Positions 23,801 to 36,020 of a stretch of DNA of 64,000 nucleotides are shown here, piece by piece (position 1 is the first letter of the stretch; every line of letters begins with the position of its first letter). Position numbers and translations under genes: made by a program. The DNA is from Styela clava (Eukaryota > Chordata > Ascidiacea > Stolidobranchia > Styelidae). Below the pieces are notes generated by a model. The model saw only the letters and a list, made by a program, of their open reading frames with translations. It searched no databases and had not been told where the DNA came from. The DNA is taken from the NCBI RefSeq assembly GCF_964204865.1, contig NC_135263.1, positions 13,375,426 to 13,439,425 of the forward strand. The letters run 5' to 3'.

Positions 23801-26800
23801 ATATTGCCGAATGGCAAAGCTGTATGTACCAAGAGAAACGTTCAAAAATTTGGGTTAAAAAACGTTAGCCTTTGACTGGCTTCACCCGGGTTGAAATAAT
23901 TTAAAATATATCATGAAATAGATTTACTTCAATACCAGATGTTGAATCTAGTACTTCAAAAATATGACATCAATTTGGTGATGTTAAGACGCATTATTGT
24001 GCAGGTATAAATTAATTGCTCAAACTGAAGGTGAAATAGTATTTCCATTTTTCTATAGAAAAGATCGTCTTCACATCGTGACAAATGCACGTGTCGGTAA
24101 AGTGTTATTTGATACTGATGAAAATGGCAAAGTAACAGCTAACGGTGTAACTTACATTAAAAATGGAGAAGAGAAAATTGTAAAAGCACGAAAGGAAGTT
24201 ATTCTATCCGCGGGAGTAATGGAAACTCCGCATATACTGATGCTATCTGGGATCGGCCCCAGAAATCACTTGAAAGATATGATGGTTGGTTGAGACTTGC
24301 GTTTCGTTTTGGTTTTGGGCATATCGGGACGTTACATATACATATACTCTCAGTCAGTTATAAATATTAATACCGATTATTTTTACTTCATTAAAACGAT
24401 ATATAGGAACATAATTATGCAAAGATAGTTTTTGATAAATTTAATTTTCTTTTCAAGTTGAACATTATCTGCAATTACAATATGACTTATATGTTTGCTT
24501 TATCATGATCCCTAAACTGGAATTACGTTTCAGATCGATGTTGTAGTGGATGCTCCTGGTGTTGGATCTAACATGGAAGACCACTTGAGTAACGCTGCAT
24601 ACTTCAAACTGAAGAGTCCCCAGTATTATGGGCAGGTATGATTCAGTTAAAAATGTCCATACAGAACTATACCAATTAGTAATAATGAAACCGATGAACC
24701 TTCTCCAGAACAAGAATTCTATGGAAGAATATATTTTGAATGGAACAGGAGCTTTAACCACAGTAGCTGGGATAGACGGAGTTCTTCATTACAGAACAAA
24801 ATACTTCGGAACTAACGTTAGCTTGAGTACAAGGTATATAAAATATTGGATTTGTTTTTCGATGAATCGTGTTTTTCTTGTCCAATTCAGGGCGTGTTTT
24901 TTTTATTTCGGCTCTAAAAAAAATTTCATTCAACTAGTAATTAAGACGTAAATGGAACCAAATTTTATACCGATCGGGACCGGAAGACCGTTACATGAGA
25001 TCTGTAATTTTCATGCTATAGAATAAGATAGCGAGGTTGGACTTAAAACGTGAAGTGCTTCATATTTGCGCGTAACAGTTTTGCATTATGAATTAGTACC
25101 ATATTCAAAAGTTGAAACTCAACTAAACGAGACATTTTGCAGTTCCCACGTAAGCGCATGTTTGCAAGCGACCGTAAAAATTAAAAGAGATACAATCGGT
25201 GTTGATGTTTTTACTGATACGTGTGTCAACTTGCTTATTGTTGTAAATTTGTCATATTTGGCAACACTCAAAAACTTTCAGAGGGTTTCGCTTATTTGTC
25301 TTTCTGATGTAGATCATACAAAAGATTTTGAATGGGAAACAAATCATACTTAATGATCTAGTTGTAGCTTTCGCCAAAGCTACATATTATTTAATTGATA
25401 AACTTCTATATTTTGAACAAATTTTGACTGAAGCTTGCAATATCATTATAGTTTTGAGTATTGTGAAGATATCCAGTCTTGGATAAGCTCAGTGCAATTA
25501 CAGTGCGCATTGCGTATTTGTAGAATAATGGACGTACTGCAACTATACACATTTACTTTCCTTTGGTTGATTTGTATATTTTTGAAAATCGATGTTTAAA
25601 ACATAAATATTTGTCAATTTAGTTTTGAGTTGGAGTTATGAAATCCCACTTCTAAACTTATTTTCGGATGTGCCATGTATTTCTTGGTATTTCATTCTTC
25701 CCGTAGTTCACGGGTTTCAAATCTATGTATCTAATTTTTACACAATGAGCGATGTTATTTAAAATGTATTTATGTATCTAACTTTTACATAATGAGCGAT
25801 GTTATATAAAATCAAAATACTACAAAACACAGTAACCGCCATCGATTATGAAATTCCCCTGAGGGGATGATATACTCAACAAAGAGTTATTTGTTACAGA
25901 ATAATAAAATAAACTGCGTAAATTTACAAAATAAAAAATCTTTTTCGAATCTATGTAACGAATTGATTCTAAACTTAAAATCTCCATAACGCTTGTTGGC
26001 ACGATAGTTTAGCGGTTGAAACCATGCACTCTAGTTTAGAGCTAAAATCTAAAGCCCGAGCTCGACCCGACCCGACATTTCGGGTCGTGTCGACCCTGAA
26101 ATGTTAATCATTACATTCGGGCCGGGTCGGATAGGCCTGAAATGCCAATCATTACGTTTGGGTCGGGCCTGAAATGTCAATCATTACTCGGGCTTCTCTA
26201 TCACTGACTTTTTTTGAAATAAATATATGTTTATAAAAAATATATATATACCTAAACTATGTGTGGATACTAAACAAAGGAATACTTGTTATAAAAGAAA
26301 TAATTTGAATAAAGCAGAGAAAAGCTGTAATGGACCTTTCCCTGACTTTTGACCCCAAAAAATATTCTTCCGATACTTTACCATACCCGGCTCGGGTCGG
26401 GTCGGGCCCTCGAATCCAGTGACTTAGTCAGGCTCGGGTCGGGTTTAATACCCACGGGCCCGGGTCGGGCTGGAATCTTTGGGCCAGATCTAACCTCTAC
26501 TCTAGTTAGAAGTGGACACGTGAAAGCTAGTTAAGCGGTTCCAAGGAAGCTTGAGTTAAATATGTGAACATTTATATTTGCTTAAAACACCGTTAAATTG
26601 ACAACTATATAGATTTGTAAAATATTTTAAATTGAGAATACGTCAAAAAATTATCAGGATTGCAATAAGAGTAACAATGGCACTATTTCTTTTTACAGGA
26701 AACGACCATTTCCAACGATCGAAGCATTGTTTGCTCCAGCTCCCTTTACAATTCCTTTCTCCACTCAAGAGAAGGTGATTGACTTTATATGTATAACGCT

Positions 26801-29800
26801 TTGTTGAGTGAAGTTTATAAGTTTAAATTTTATTTATGCCACTCAAAACTTGGTCACGTTAAGGCCGTAGACGTAAAATATGATTACAGTTTAGAAAAGG
26901 TTGGAATAACCCGTTGTCATCGCATCGTCTGAAAAGTTGTTCCTTCACGAATCAAGACCGAGCGTCAACGCGATCAATCGGTTGGCTAATCTATTACCAT
27001 ACGAGAATTGTCAATAAGGCGAGAAGACGTGTTTCACCATGTAATTAAAGCAATCTTCTTTTATGGGGTGAATACAAAAATTCCTGCCGTAAAAATGGTT
27101 TCGTAAGTGTAGTTACAATGTATAAATCAGCTTGATAATTTATATTATATGATTAGTATTATATATAATATTATGGTCCTATAATAGTATTTTATTATGT
27201 TTATATTTATCTATAACCCTAGCCTGCGTTTCACTCTTCCGTTATATTGTATCTTCAACATCCAAAGTCAAGAGGAACGGTACGTTTGAATTCAACGAAC
27301 CCATTCGACCAACCCATTATTGATCCTAATTTTTTATCAAATCCCGATGATGTAAAGATGCATATTGAAGGTGCGTTGATTTAAAGTCCGTGTTAGAGTA
27401 TATGAGAATTTAAAAAAAGACTTCATTTCAACGCCTGAAAAATATGAATCGATGTCAACTGTGATCAGGCGCTTTTGAGTAAAAAAATATTTGGCGATTT
27501 TAGTACAATATGCATCACCAAATGTGCTATACTCTATACTTAGTAAAATACAGTTGTAATGGTTTGAATACTGAGATTTTTTGTGTGGATGCAGTTGCAG
27601 AAATTTTCTCACCCTGTTTATATAGAAGAAAAATTTTGGTATAATCGGAATTGTATACATGGTGTAAAGCAGGCCTGCCCAACCTTTTTCGGCTCGCGCG
27701 CCACTTTCAAGTTACGAAATTCGTTGCGAGCCGCAAACGTTTGTGCCATTCATCAATACCAGCTAAGCCCTGATTTTGGCGTAGGTAATTTACATAATAC
27801 ATAAAAGACAATTTTATTAACATCAAATCAAACAATTTAATAATTTTTTCCTGATTACTGAGAAGGGGTGGCAAATTATTCGAATATCAAGTCGAATATT
27901 AAAATAGCAGTTTACTATTCGAATATCTGGTAACACAGGGCGTGGACATGACACTTGTGGTTCTTTGACGACCACACGAGAGCACACAAATCACGTCGAA
28001 ATTGAGTGTTATATTTGCATTATATAGTGTTTTTATTCATTCATTTTCAGTAGTTATGATATTGTCTCAGTGTTTAAATGAGCATAATGTGGGCAAATGT
28101 CGCGGGAATATCAGGTTTAAGTTGGTAGTTTCGTAAATTTGACACCAATACAAATATTTGATAAAGTAATATTACAAAGATTTCTGGACAAATACCCTAT
28201 ATATGCTGATTCGTGACCAATATGCAGCAATGTCAATTTCATCAGAATTATTGAAGGATACGCAGTGACGACATTTCTGAAATCTAATTTAACCCAAACA
28301 TTTGATGAAAAAAAACATAAAAGGACGAGGAGTCCCGGGACCAGTATCAAATATATTGTTGACTTTTTATTTTACGTTGGCGATAAAGACGATCAAAACA
28401 GACACATAAGAAAACAATCGGAATGAAATTAATTTGCAAATTTAGGCTCCAAATTCATTCCTATAATTGCGCTCAGCGTTCGTCCTCAATGATCGCACAA
28501 TATCTTCCGAGTTCGCCGAACAGAACGCTCAGTTCTGCGAGAAATAAAAAAAACTGACGTCGTTGTCCACCAGGGTGCAAGACTTGACACATACGTAATA
28601 ATAAGAACCGGCATTTGAATGCAGATAGATGACAGCAATAATCACATCAAAATCACGAACGAAACATACATAATCTATATATTGATATAGAACATAGTAA
28701 AAACATCAAAAGTCTGCTTACAACTTTATGGAGTGGGCCGCATGCGGCCCGCGGGTTGGGCAGCCTTGGTGTAAAGGCTCACTCCTATTTGTATTTGTAA
28801 CTTTTATATATCGGTACTTATTTTATAGTTGACTCCTCAATTTATTACTCAGGCTTTCGACAACTAGAAAAGTTCGAAATGACAAAGACAATGAAAGAAA
28901 CTGGTTTTAGAATGGTCGTGCCTGATGTTTGCAATGGACAAATGAACAAATATCCTCCCAGGTGAAATCACTAAATCACGATGATTATTATTGCCAATAA
29001 CGTCGCAGGGTCATTTTACTGTGCCATAGAGGGAATCCAGCACATGAGGTCAACTTATAGGCAATTATACGAAGTCCAATAAGCATCTAACACACGCTTA
29101 TATTCAAAACCTGGTTTGGGTAAATTCTGCCAGCATCTCATCATCACTCTTTTCTGATTGATACTTCCGTACTACTGAATATAAAACGTTTGTTAAAGAT
29201 ATCTTCTTTGTACACTTGTAAAGTATGCTGCAGCACTATGGTTTGTCGGAAATGGGCTATGTATGGATGGCACGTTTTATCTGTGTATTTTTGTGATAAT
29301 TCATATATATATATTCCTTATAGTCTCAAACGGATTTGTATTTGTTCATTTGATATCTTTGGACACAAAACATACCTACAGATCATTTTACTGTGTGGTT
29401 ATTTCCCCCCAAAATGTTGTAGTTTTCAGTGCTAGACAGAGTAAGATGCGATACTCACTGGATGAGCGAATTTTGTTTAGATGTGTTTATTCATCGAGCT
29501 TTCGTTTAATTTGATAATCGTCCATTTTCTAAAGGTCCGATGAGTTTTACGAGTGCTACATGAAATCTTTCAGTCACGGAATACATGCATGTTGCACTGC
29601 AAAAATGGGAGATAGGAACAATGAAATGGCTGTTGTTGACGAACGACTCAGGTACTGCATAAATATGCTGTTTCTATACAACACTATGTTCGATTGATGA
29701 GAACTAAAACGAATATATTTTAACAAATCATTAACAAAAACATATTGTTGTATTTAGCCAGTTTGTCAAGCAAGTTTTAGATTCCAGTCCTCGGTTGAAT

Positions 29801-30149
29801 ACCTCACTAATCTAAATCAAATTCACTACTTTCGCTACTTTTATTTGACAAAGGAGAAAAGAATCGTAAAATCATGAAAAATTCATGGAGCACGTCTTCC
29901 TTGGTTGAGCTGAATATTGTTCGGCGCATAATGAAATTGCCAAAGCTCATTAAATAGTGAAACTCTTTATACTAATAAAATAATTTAAAATTTCCTTATG
30001 CCATTTGCAGAGTACGTGGAGTTCATGGGCTGAGAATTGCAGATGCTTCAGTGATGCCACACATCACGTCGTCAAATACTCAGGCTCCTTGTTATATGAT
30101 TGGTCAAAGAGCGTCAGACATGATTAAGGAAGACTGGCGTTTAATATGA
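20890..30149 (+). CDS. GMC-family FAD-dependent oxidoreductase, copy C
   Basis: Thirteen exons with lengths identical to copy B: 20890-20995, 21357-21417, 22032-22176, 22368-22638, 23626-23746, 24005-24284, 24534-24635, 24709-24833, 26699-26774, 27223-27370, 28829-28961, 29535-29651, 30011-30149; 607 aa. The leader, VGAGTAG loop, [12 protein letters not shown] signature, [15 protein letters not shown] block and the catalytic His-Asn pair ([19 protein letters not shown]) are all kept, so the protein should be active and secreted like copy B. Most differences from B are single substitutions, for example QMEK to QMKK at the end of exon 3. The gene is longer than B because introns 2, 4, 8 and 10 carry inserted repeats or transposons. 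Alternative names used for relatives are glucose dehydrogenase [FAD, quinone] and alcohol dehydrogenase [acceptor]. Confidence 0.92.
21646..21952. repeat. Dispersed repeat inserted in intron 2 of copy C
   Basis: Extra sequence relative to intron 2 of copy B, which reads straight from AAATGTAAAAATGAG into CAGCAAAAGACAG. The core at 21729-21935 matches 13899-14085 in copy B intron 8. The first part (about 21650-21720, rich in ATCGA) is unique to this copy. Confidence 0.65.
22799..23575. mobile_element. hAT-type non-autonomous element in intron 4 of copy C
   Basis: The ends CAGAGTTGGATCA and TGATCCAACCCTG are inverted repeats, each followed inward by clustered CAATTAC repeats like transposase-binding subterminal repeats. 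The flanking 7-bp direct repeat GTCACCA (22792-22798 and 23576-23582) extends to 8 bp with one mismatch. Copies A and B have no insert here. An open frame at 23276-23479 is unrecognised. The left and right edges are uncertain by about 3 bp. Confidence 0.7.
26036..26498. mobile_element. hAT-type MITE with CGGGTCGGG subterminal repeats in intron 8 of copy C
   Basis: A 463-bp insert flanked by perfect 8-bp repeats ACTCTAGT (26028-26035 and 26499-26506). Copy B has the unfilled site ACTCTAGA at 14627-14634. The ends TTAGAGCTAAAATCTAAAGC and GATCTAACCTCT are imperfect inverted repeats, with GACCCGACCCGAC on the left and CGGGTCGGG runs on the right. No transposase is present. Confidence 0.8.
27670..28768. 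mobile_element. hAT-type element in intron 10 of copy C
   Basis: A 1099-bp insert flanked by perfect 8-bp repeats GTGTAAAG (27662-27669 and 28769-28776). The unfilled site GTGTAAAG is visible in copy B at 15991-15998. Terminal inverted repeats are CAGGCCTGCCCAACC and GGTTGGGCAGCCTTG (13 of 15 match), followed by GC-rich subterminal blocks (GGCTCGCGCGCC; GCATGCGGCCCGCGGG). No transposase is recognised, so it is probably non-autonomous. Confidence 0.88.
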
Positions 30150-30292
30150 TGTCACCATTTTATATCTGTTAGGATTTAGTTCTTGGTGATTTATATTCCT
30201 AATCAAATTACTTTTGTACTAATTAGAATGAAAGGTTGTATCGTGGATCATGCTGCCACGTTGTTTTCGTACAACTTGATAGTCTTAAAAGT

Positions 30293-30298
30293 AATAAA
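30293..30298 (+). terminator. Candidate polyadenylation signal, GMC copy C
   Basis: AATAAA 144 nt after the stop of copy C. The next 690 bases to the SDR gene hold no other gene. Confidence 0.4.
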
Positions 30299-30989
30299 TT
30301 GGAAAATCATAATATATTTTTTTCCTTTAAAAGTATAATGACGATTGTTTGAAAATACATGCATAATCCTAAAATATGACATCTATTCCAATAAATTTAA
30401 ACGCAAGTATATTTTTGCGAAAACAAATGCAAAAACTTGCATACAATTGGCATTTGTGTATAATGTTAAATGCTAAAAGTAAAATAAGGTGGTCCTGCTT
30501 GTAAGCATATTTATGAGGTGTGGTAATCGAGATTACCCGACTTCTAGTATAATATACCGCGGGTATATATTACCAAGAGGGGATTCGTTAGACTTCGGTT
30601 TTGATAACACATAATCACGCGCAATCTCTCTACGTGTATATCAAATGTTTTCATCCCACTGAATCCTAATAAGGGGGGAATATATTTACTAACTATAACG
30701 GGCTGTACAAAGCAGAACTGAGGTATTACGTTTGTTCATAAATACTTCTTACCCTGGTCGCATGATTAATAATGATAAAGAACAAAGTATTCAACGAACT
30801 TCGCTTTTGGAGGCGTCAGAAATCATCAAAATATCCCCGTTTTTTCAATTATTTCAGTATCAAACTTTAAATTTTGACTGTTTTATTGGAACTCTGACAC
30901 ATAGCATATATTCAATAAAATTAATTGATCCACAATTGATGATACATTGTTTTGTGCTATTCAAAAAACAAAATAATAAATAGTAATCA
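30299..30989. other. Intergenic between convergent GMC copy C and SDR gene
   Basis: AT-rich and non-coding. A minus-strand AATAAA (30887-30882) lies 103 nt past the SDR stop and is its likely polyadenylation signal. Spacer homology to the A and B flanks fades within the first few hundred bases, so the tandem unit ends here. Confidence 0.4.
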
Positions 30990-32822
30990 TTATTGAGTAT
31001 CTCTAGCACCAAATTTCGAGCTCTCCCCGTGTTGTTCTGGTCCCATTGCGCTATATCCTCCATCGACATACACAGTCGATCCTGTCATAAAGCTTGCATC
31101 CCTGTTTGCACAGAAATATATAATTCAAATATTGTGTCACATAAGGTGATCTCTTCTGTTAGATTAAATGTAGGCCAACGTACACTCATGAAAGCAGATA
31201 TATATATCACAAGATATTTTGTGATCATTGGCCAGTCACTATTGGCCTTGGTAAAAATTGCAAATAGATAGGTGGGATGATTGCCAGTGCAGGGGACTGG
31301 GGCCCTATCTGCGTGTCCACACTCCCGTGTTATAGAACACACGTTAACAGTGAGTGTAACTTCGATCTTGACTCCTTCAGAGGTCAATAAAGCACACAAT
31401 GTATTGAATGCCAAATGTTCGTATTTTGTAACGATGCACAATCGAATTGATCCAATTAACAGATAACGAATTGCGCTTAAAACCATTATACAAGTATATA
31501 TAAGTGATGAAACCAACTTTCTAACTAACAAAGAACGATAAACACGAGCAACACTGAGCGAGAGAAATATATGATAAAGGAAATGAATTGGGACAACGAC
31601 CTTGTTTCAGGCAAATAACATGCGTTATCAACAATACGTGGAGACGAATATCGAAACATACAGTAACTATCCTTATGTACTCGCTACACCAGTATGCTAT
31701 AATATAATCAATACCGGTAACATCGCAGTGATAGACATTATCAAAATAAAAACCTTTTCTTACTTGCTGCATAAAAACGCAATGACTGCGGCTACTTCAG
31801 ACGTTTCTCCTTCACGACGAAGTAAATGGAAATTTGAAACCATATCTCGTTGACCCATTCTAGTGCCATCCGGTGATGCTTTTGCTTGCTAAAAATATAT
31901 CCGACTAAATCTATTTTCAATAGTTCGTGAAAGCTCGAAATGATAGGTCGAAAACTGGATTACCTCTGGTGTCCAAATCCAAGCTGGTGCAACTGCATTG
32001 ACTCGAATACCCTTCTTTGATAAGTCCAAAGCCATGCATTTTGTTAGTGCCTCAATAGCCCCTTTTGTGGTTGAGTAGGTCCATCTATTTGGCTGAGCTC
32101 GAACGGCAGAAATACTGCTCAAGTTGACTATGGAGGAGCCTGCATGAGTTGAGTTTAAATATTATGATGAGGCAATTTTATACCCCAAATTTTAATTCTA
32201 TACAAATCAGAATGCATTGCAATTCATTTTACAATTTTTTTAATAAGTAAAAACGCATTTCATACCTTTAGACATAAAAGGGAAACACGCTTGTACCATA
32301 TTGGCAAAGCCAGCTACGTTAACGTCAAAACTTTTTCTCCAGTCATCGTATTCAGCTTCCAAAGCTAAACAAGATAGTTTATGGTTTATATAGACTGCTT
32401 CACTCTAATTCCATGCTATAAAAAACTCAATTAACGCTTTTCAAATTATGAAACTGAAATATGTCACACTAACCTTTATTGCAAAAATAGGCTACTGTAT
32501 TTACGAGGTGATGTACAGTGCCTCCGTTGTCATCGGCAATTTTCTTCGCTGCATCAACACAAGAAGATTTCTGAACCACGTCGGCGTGGTAAAAATTTGC
32601 GACGAATCCTTCTTTTTTCAAATGGGAAACTGCTGATTCACCCAAGGTTTTATTGCAATCAACAATAGCGACGGATGCACCATCATTAGCTAATCGATGT
32701 GCGGCAGCAAAGCCTATGCCAGATGCCCCACCTGCAACTACAACTGTCTGTCCGCTAAACCTACCCTTGGTATAGTTTTGATCGAGACGTGGTTGGTTGC
32801 AAGGATAAAACGAGGCTTCCAT
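30990..32822 (-). CDS. Classical short-chain dehydrogenase/reductase (SDR)
   Basis: Five exons on the minus strand: 32822-32474, 32364-32266, 32139-31964, 31888-31764, 31101-30990; 861 nt, 286 aa, typical for a classical SDR. The cofactor motif is GGASGIG at residues 31-37 and the tetrad is Asn132 (DVNVAG), Ser158, Tyr171 and Lys175 (YSTTK). The late NAVAPA..TPE and TGSTVYVDGGYS blocks are also present. The usual NNAG motif reads NTVA and the usual PG after NAVAP is PA, which are mild departures. It should oxidise or reduce a carbonyl/alcohol with NAD(P), probably in the cytosol since no leader is seen; the substrate is unknown. The donor of exon 1 is GTTAGT. It converges on GMC copy C. It could be called a DHRS- or tropinone-reductase-like protein, but sequence alone does not settle that. 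Confidence 0.9.
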
Positions 32823-35576
32823 GGCTGATGACTGGTGCTAACTACTTGTTGATTATTAATTTGATATCACAGCAGTCGCTATGTAAATGTTTGCGATGTT
32901 AAACTACCCAATTCTCTCAACGGAAAATTAAATGAGGCGCCTTTAGTGCCTCAAACAAGTACCCCGATGCCTTCATGCAATTATATTACTCGGTTATATT
33001 CAATTTTACTGTTAACTGTTTAAATAAAGATGAATTAGGCAGCTGCCCTCGTCATGTTAAAAACGACATAGATGGCCTGTTTTTAAATTTAGTTTACGAA
33101 TTCCACCATCAAAAGTGGCTATAAATGCGCTTGAGTAAATATTAGGCTAATAGAGTATATAGGAAAAGTGGGTCCCTAATCTGCGCGCCCCTTTATCTGT
33201 ATTATTAGAATGTACTTAGCGGAATAATATCCAACCTGATCTCCTTCAAAGATTAATGAGCAGTAAGCAAACGATGATTGTGATGCCAAATGTTTGTACA
33301 TTGTAAAGTTGCACAATCGAATTGAATTGTTCCCAATATCTGATAATGGAATGCAGGAATGCACCTAAAACCGTAATGCGAGTATTTGACTGAAATCCGA
33401 ATCATGACTATCAACAAAGAAAAAACATATAAATCCCTATTTTTCCACTCTCGTCAAAAGCGAAAAGAGCGAAAATTTGTAGCGTTTAGCAAAATCTCTT
33501 TTTCTTTCTTTCGAAAAAGAAAATTGTACTTAATAAACTCGATTTGAAAGAGTTATTAATGAAATGATGTTTTGCGTTGATCACCATTGATATCGCGTCA
33601 TGATGATTAGGTTCGAAATGCTTTTTTCTCCGGCATGGGCGGTTATTTACTCACGGTACAAGTATAGAGCATGCGGGGTTTACATTGAGGTGGGTCACAA
33701 AGCCAAGAGTTCAATTTCCACAATATAAAAAGTTGAAAACAGCAAAGGGCTGTATTACGTTGTAGCGAATGTGGATTGTAACTAAGATTTATCATGTCAA
33801 TCAACTATTTGTATTAATAGTATGTGAATTCAATGAACAGGTCAGTGCTCAATTTCTCCTGATTATGATTTGAAGTCTTAGCAAAACTTCTTTGTATTGA
33901 CCAATCTGTGACGTGTCCCGCCTTCGTTCGAGAGTTGAGAACGTAGTGTTTTTATGTTTTGCATTACTAATTTGGATTTCAAACGTATAACTTGTATTGA
34001 AGTTTAAGTGTATACTTTAATACATCTGTTTGGATTAAATTGTGCAACTTTACAATATCAGACTTCCTCGGACTATGGGTGTCATAGCAACACATTAATA
34101 GCAGTTACGCATGTTAAAGAATCAATAAATCATCGGTGATTTTATAATTAATTAACAGTGGGGACTGCGATGAAGAATTTGAAAGATTGAACATAGTATC
34201 TCTCTGCATTATGTTTAACAATGAAATCCATAAAAAATGGTGTTACCTGTTTCTCAGAATTGCGTGACATAGGTCAGGGAAGTTTTTTTGTCTTTTTTAA
34301 CATGTTGATGACATTCCAGACCATGTATGATTCACTTCTGGTTGAAGCGCTAAGAAAAATACAAAACTTAATTTAACCATTGTATTACATATTTCATATT
34401 GCCCCGAGACCTCAGTTTGTTCTGTCAATATATTGAGAAAATGCGTATAAGTTGTCCCATGACACTCTCGTTTACCTATTTCTTCAAAATTATTCCAAAA
34501 CTTCGAATTTCCATGAAGATCAAAATACGACCAATTTGTACAGCTACAGTTTACACTATTCCCTTGTCGTATAGTTACCTGAAATATAATCATGGTTCAC
34601 CAGCCTGATATGAACACCGAGATTGCACCTTGCAATGGACTCTTAAAGCGTCTTCTAGCGGCGTCAATTAAAAATTGCAGCAAACCAACTAACTACCGCA
34701 GTGGTACGTAGGGCAGAATAAATCATTCTGAGGAAACAAATGTGGGTCAGGGCTAGGTGGCAAATAGATTTTGATTAAGTGTTACGTATTACTGGTGCTT
34801 CATGCATCCCAAGTCGGTGAATGAACTAAGTTTCTCTGTTTGGTTTGTCTTCCGATTTCATACCAATATGTTCTGTGATACGATAATAGGTAATAAGACA
34901 CCTAAACGACATGTTCATCCTAATTTTAATAACAATGTAATTATAGCACTGGAAAAGCTAAGCAAAAAGCGGCACAAAGGAGGCGGAATTTGCATTCTAG
35001 CCCGAAATGGCTAAGTCGGAGGGGTGCGTTAATTATATGAAAAGTTGATGTACCGATTTCTACCAAAGTATAACTTCAGACAAACTGAAAATGAAGCTAT
35101 GCTTGAGGATGAAATATTCAAAGCAATTTCCCTGAAAAATCCAAACCAGGTCGCTTATGCCTGCAACTCAAAGCAAAAACGTACTAGGCCCAAAATTTTG
35201 GTGGGGGCCAATATTGTAATCTCAGCAATGATATTGGGTTTGAGACACCACTTCTTTAAGCAGAAAAAGACCACATTTGATAAATGGGCTAACTAATTCA
35301 ATAACTCAGCTAGCTTTTTGTGAATACAAAATCCATGTTCCCGAAAAACCTTTTGATTTGAAACATCAAATATCTACAACGCAATCTGAATCAGTAAAAG
35401 ACATCGCCACGATTAAAAGTCCATCCATCGCTTACCACCAACTATGCTCGGCACAACCCGATTAATCTTCTCCTCAGTGAACATTTCTCGATGACAGTGA
35501 AGCACACACAAATCAGAATATTGTCGGGTATGGGATTACAGTAATTAGCCAGCTATTTGTTTTTGAAGCATTGGCT
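32823..35576. other. Gene-poor spacer upstream of the SDR gene
   Basis: Nothing recognisable apart from AT-rich sequence. A minus-strand acceptor-like TTAG at about 32841-32838 lies 15 nt before the SDR start. Open frames near 34800-35465 match nothing I know, and two of them overlap in different frames. Confidence 0.3.
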
Positions 35577-35760
35577 TGATGGTGTTGGAAGGCGTTATCG
35601 ACCAGCGGTTACGTGAGCCACCATGTGACGAGTCCAGCAATCCTTTGCACATAACTATCTTCGAAAGAGATTCGAACCAACGCAGAGCAACCAGAAGTGC
35701 GGCGGCGAGCGTATTCCTAACGCTTAGCACGATGCGCCACATCGCCGAGCAATACAGCAG
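35577..35760 (-). repeat. tRNA-derived SINE, copy 1 (partial)
   Basis: On the minus strand it begins GGCGATGTGGCGCATCGTGC and carries a degraded B box (GGTTCGAATCTC). The remainder matches the fuller copy at 37392-37722, ending near CCGCTGGTCGATAACGCC. Confidence 0.75.
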
Positions 35761-35917
35761 CGTTTCCCAGACATGAGGAAGACGAGTCGGCCTTTTGTTT
35801 CGCCTTTATTTTTCAGGCCTACATGTTTACCAACTTTGAAAATTCAGAAGTTCATTTTCATCATGCAAGAATCGATGTACGAATTATCTAAATGTAAATA
35901 AAGGCATGAGATGAGAT

Positions 35918-36020
35918 ACCTTGTTTCCCCGAAAATAAGACCTACCCTGTAAATAAGACCTAGCCTCGATTTTGAAAATGATTTTAATATAAGCCCTCTC
36001 TTTAAGGCCTAGTCAATAGG
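35918..36020. repeat. Repeat with TTTCCCCGAAAATAAGACC motif
   Basis: Contains CCTTGTTTCCCCGAAAATAA followed by two AATAAGACCTA units. An inverted relative (CTCGGGGAAACATACC) is at 37031-37046. I recognise this as the kind of motif that recurs in animal interspersed repeats, but cannot name the family. Confidence 0.4.

Noticed and set aside
34802..35465. Neighbouring open frames of 62-83 codons
   Set aside because: They lie in different frames, two overlap, and none resembles a known protein; no shared splice sites join them.
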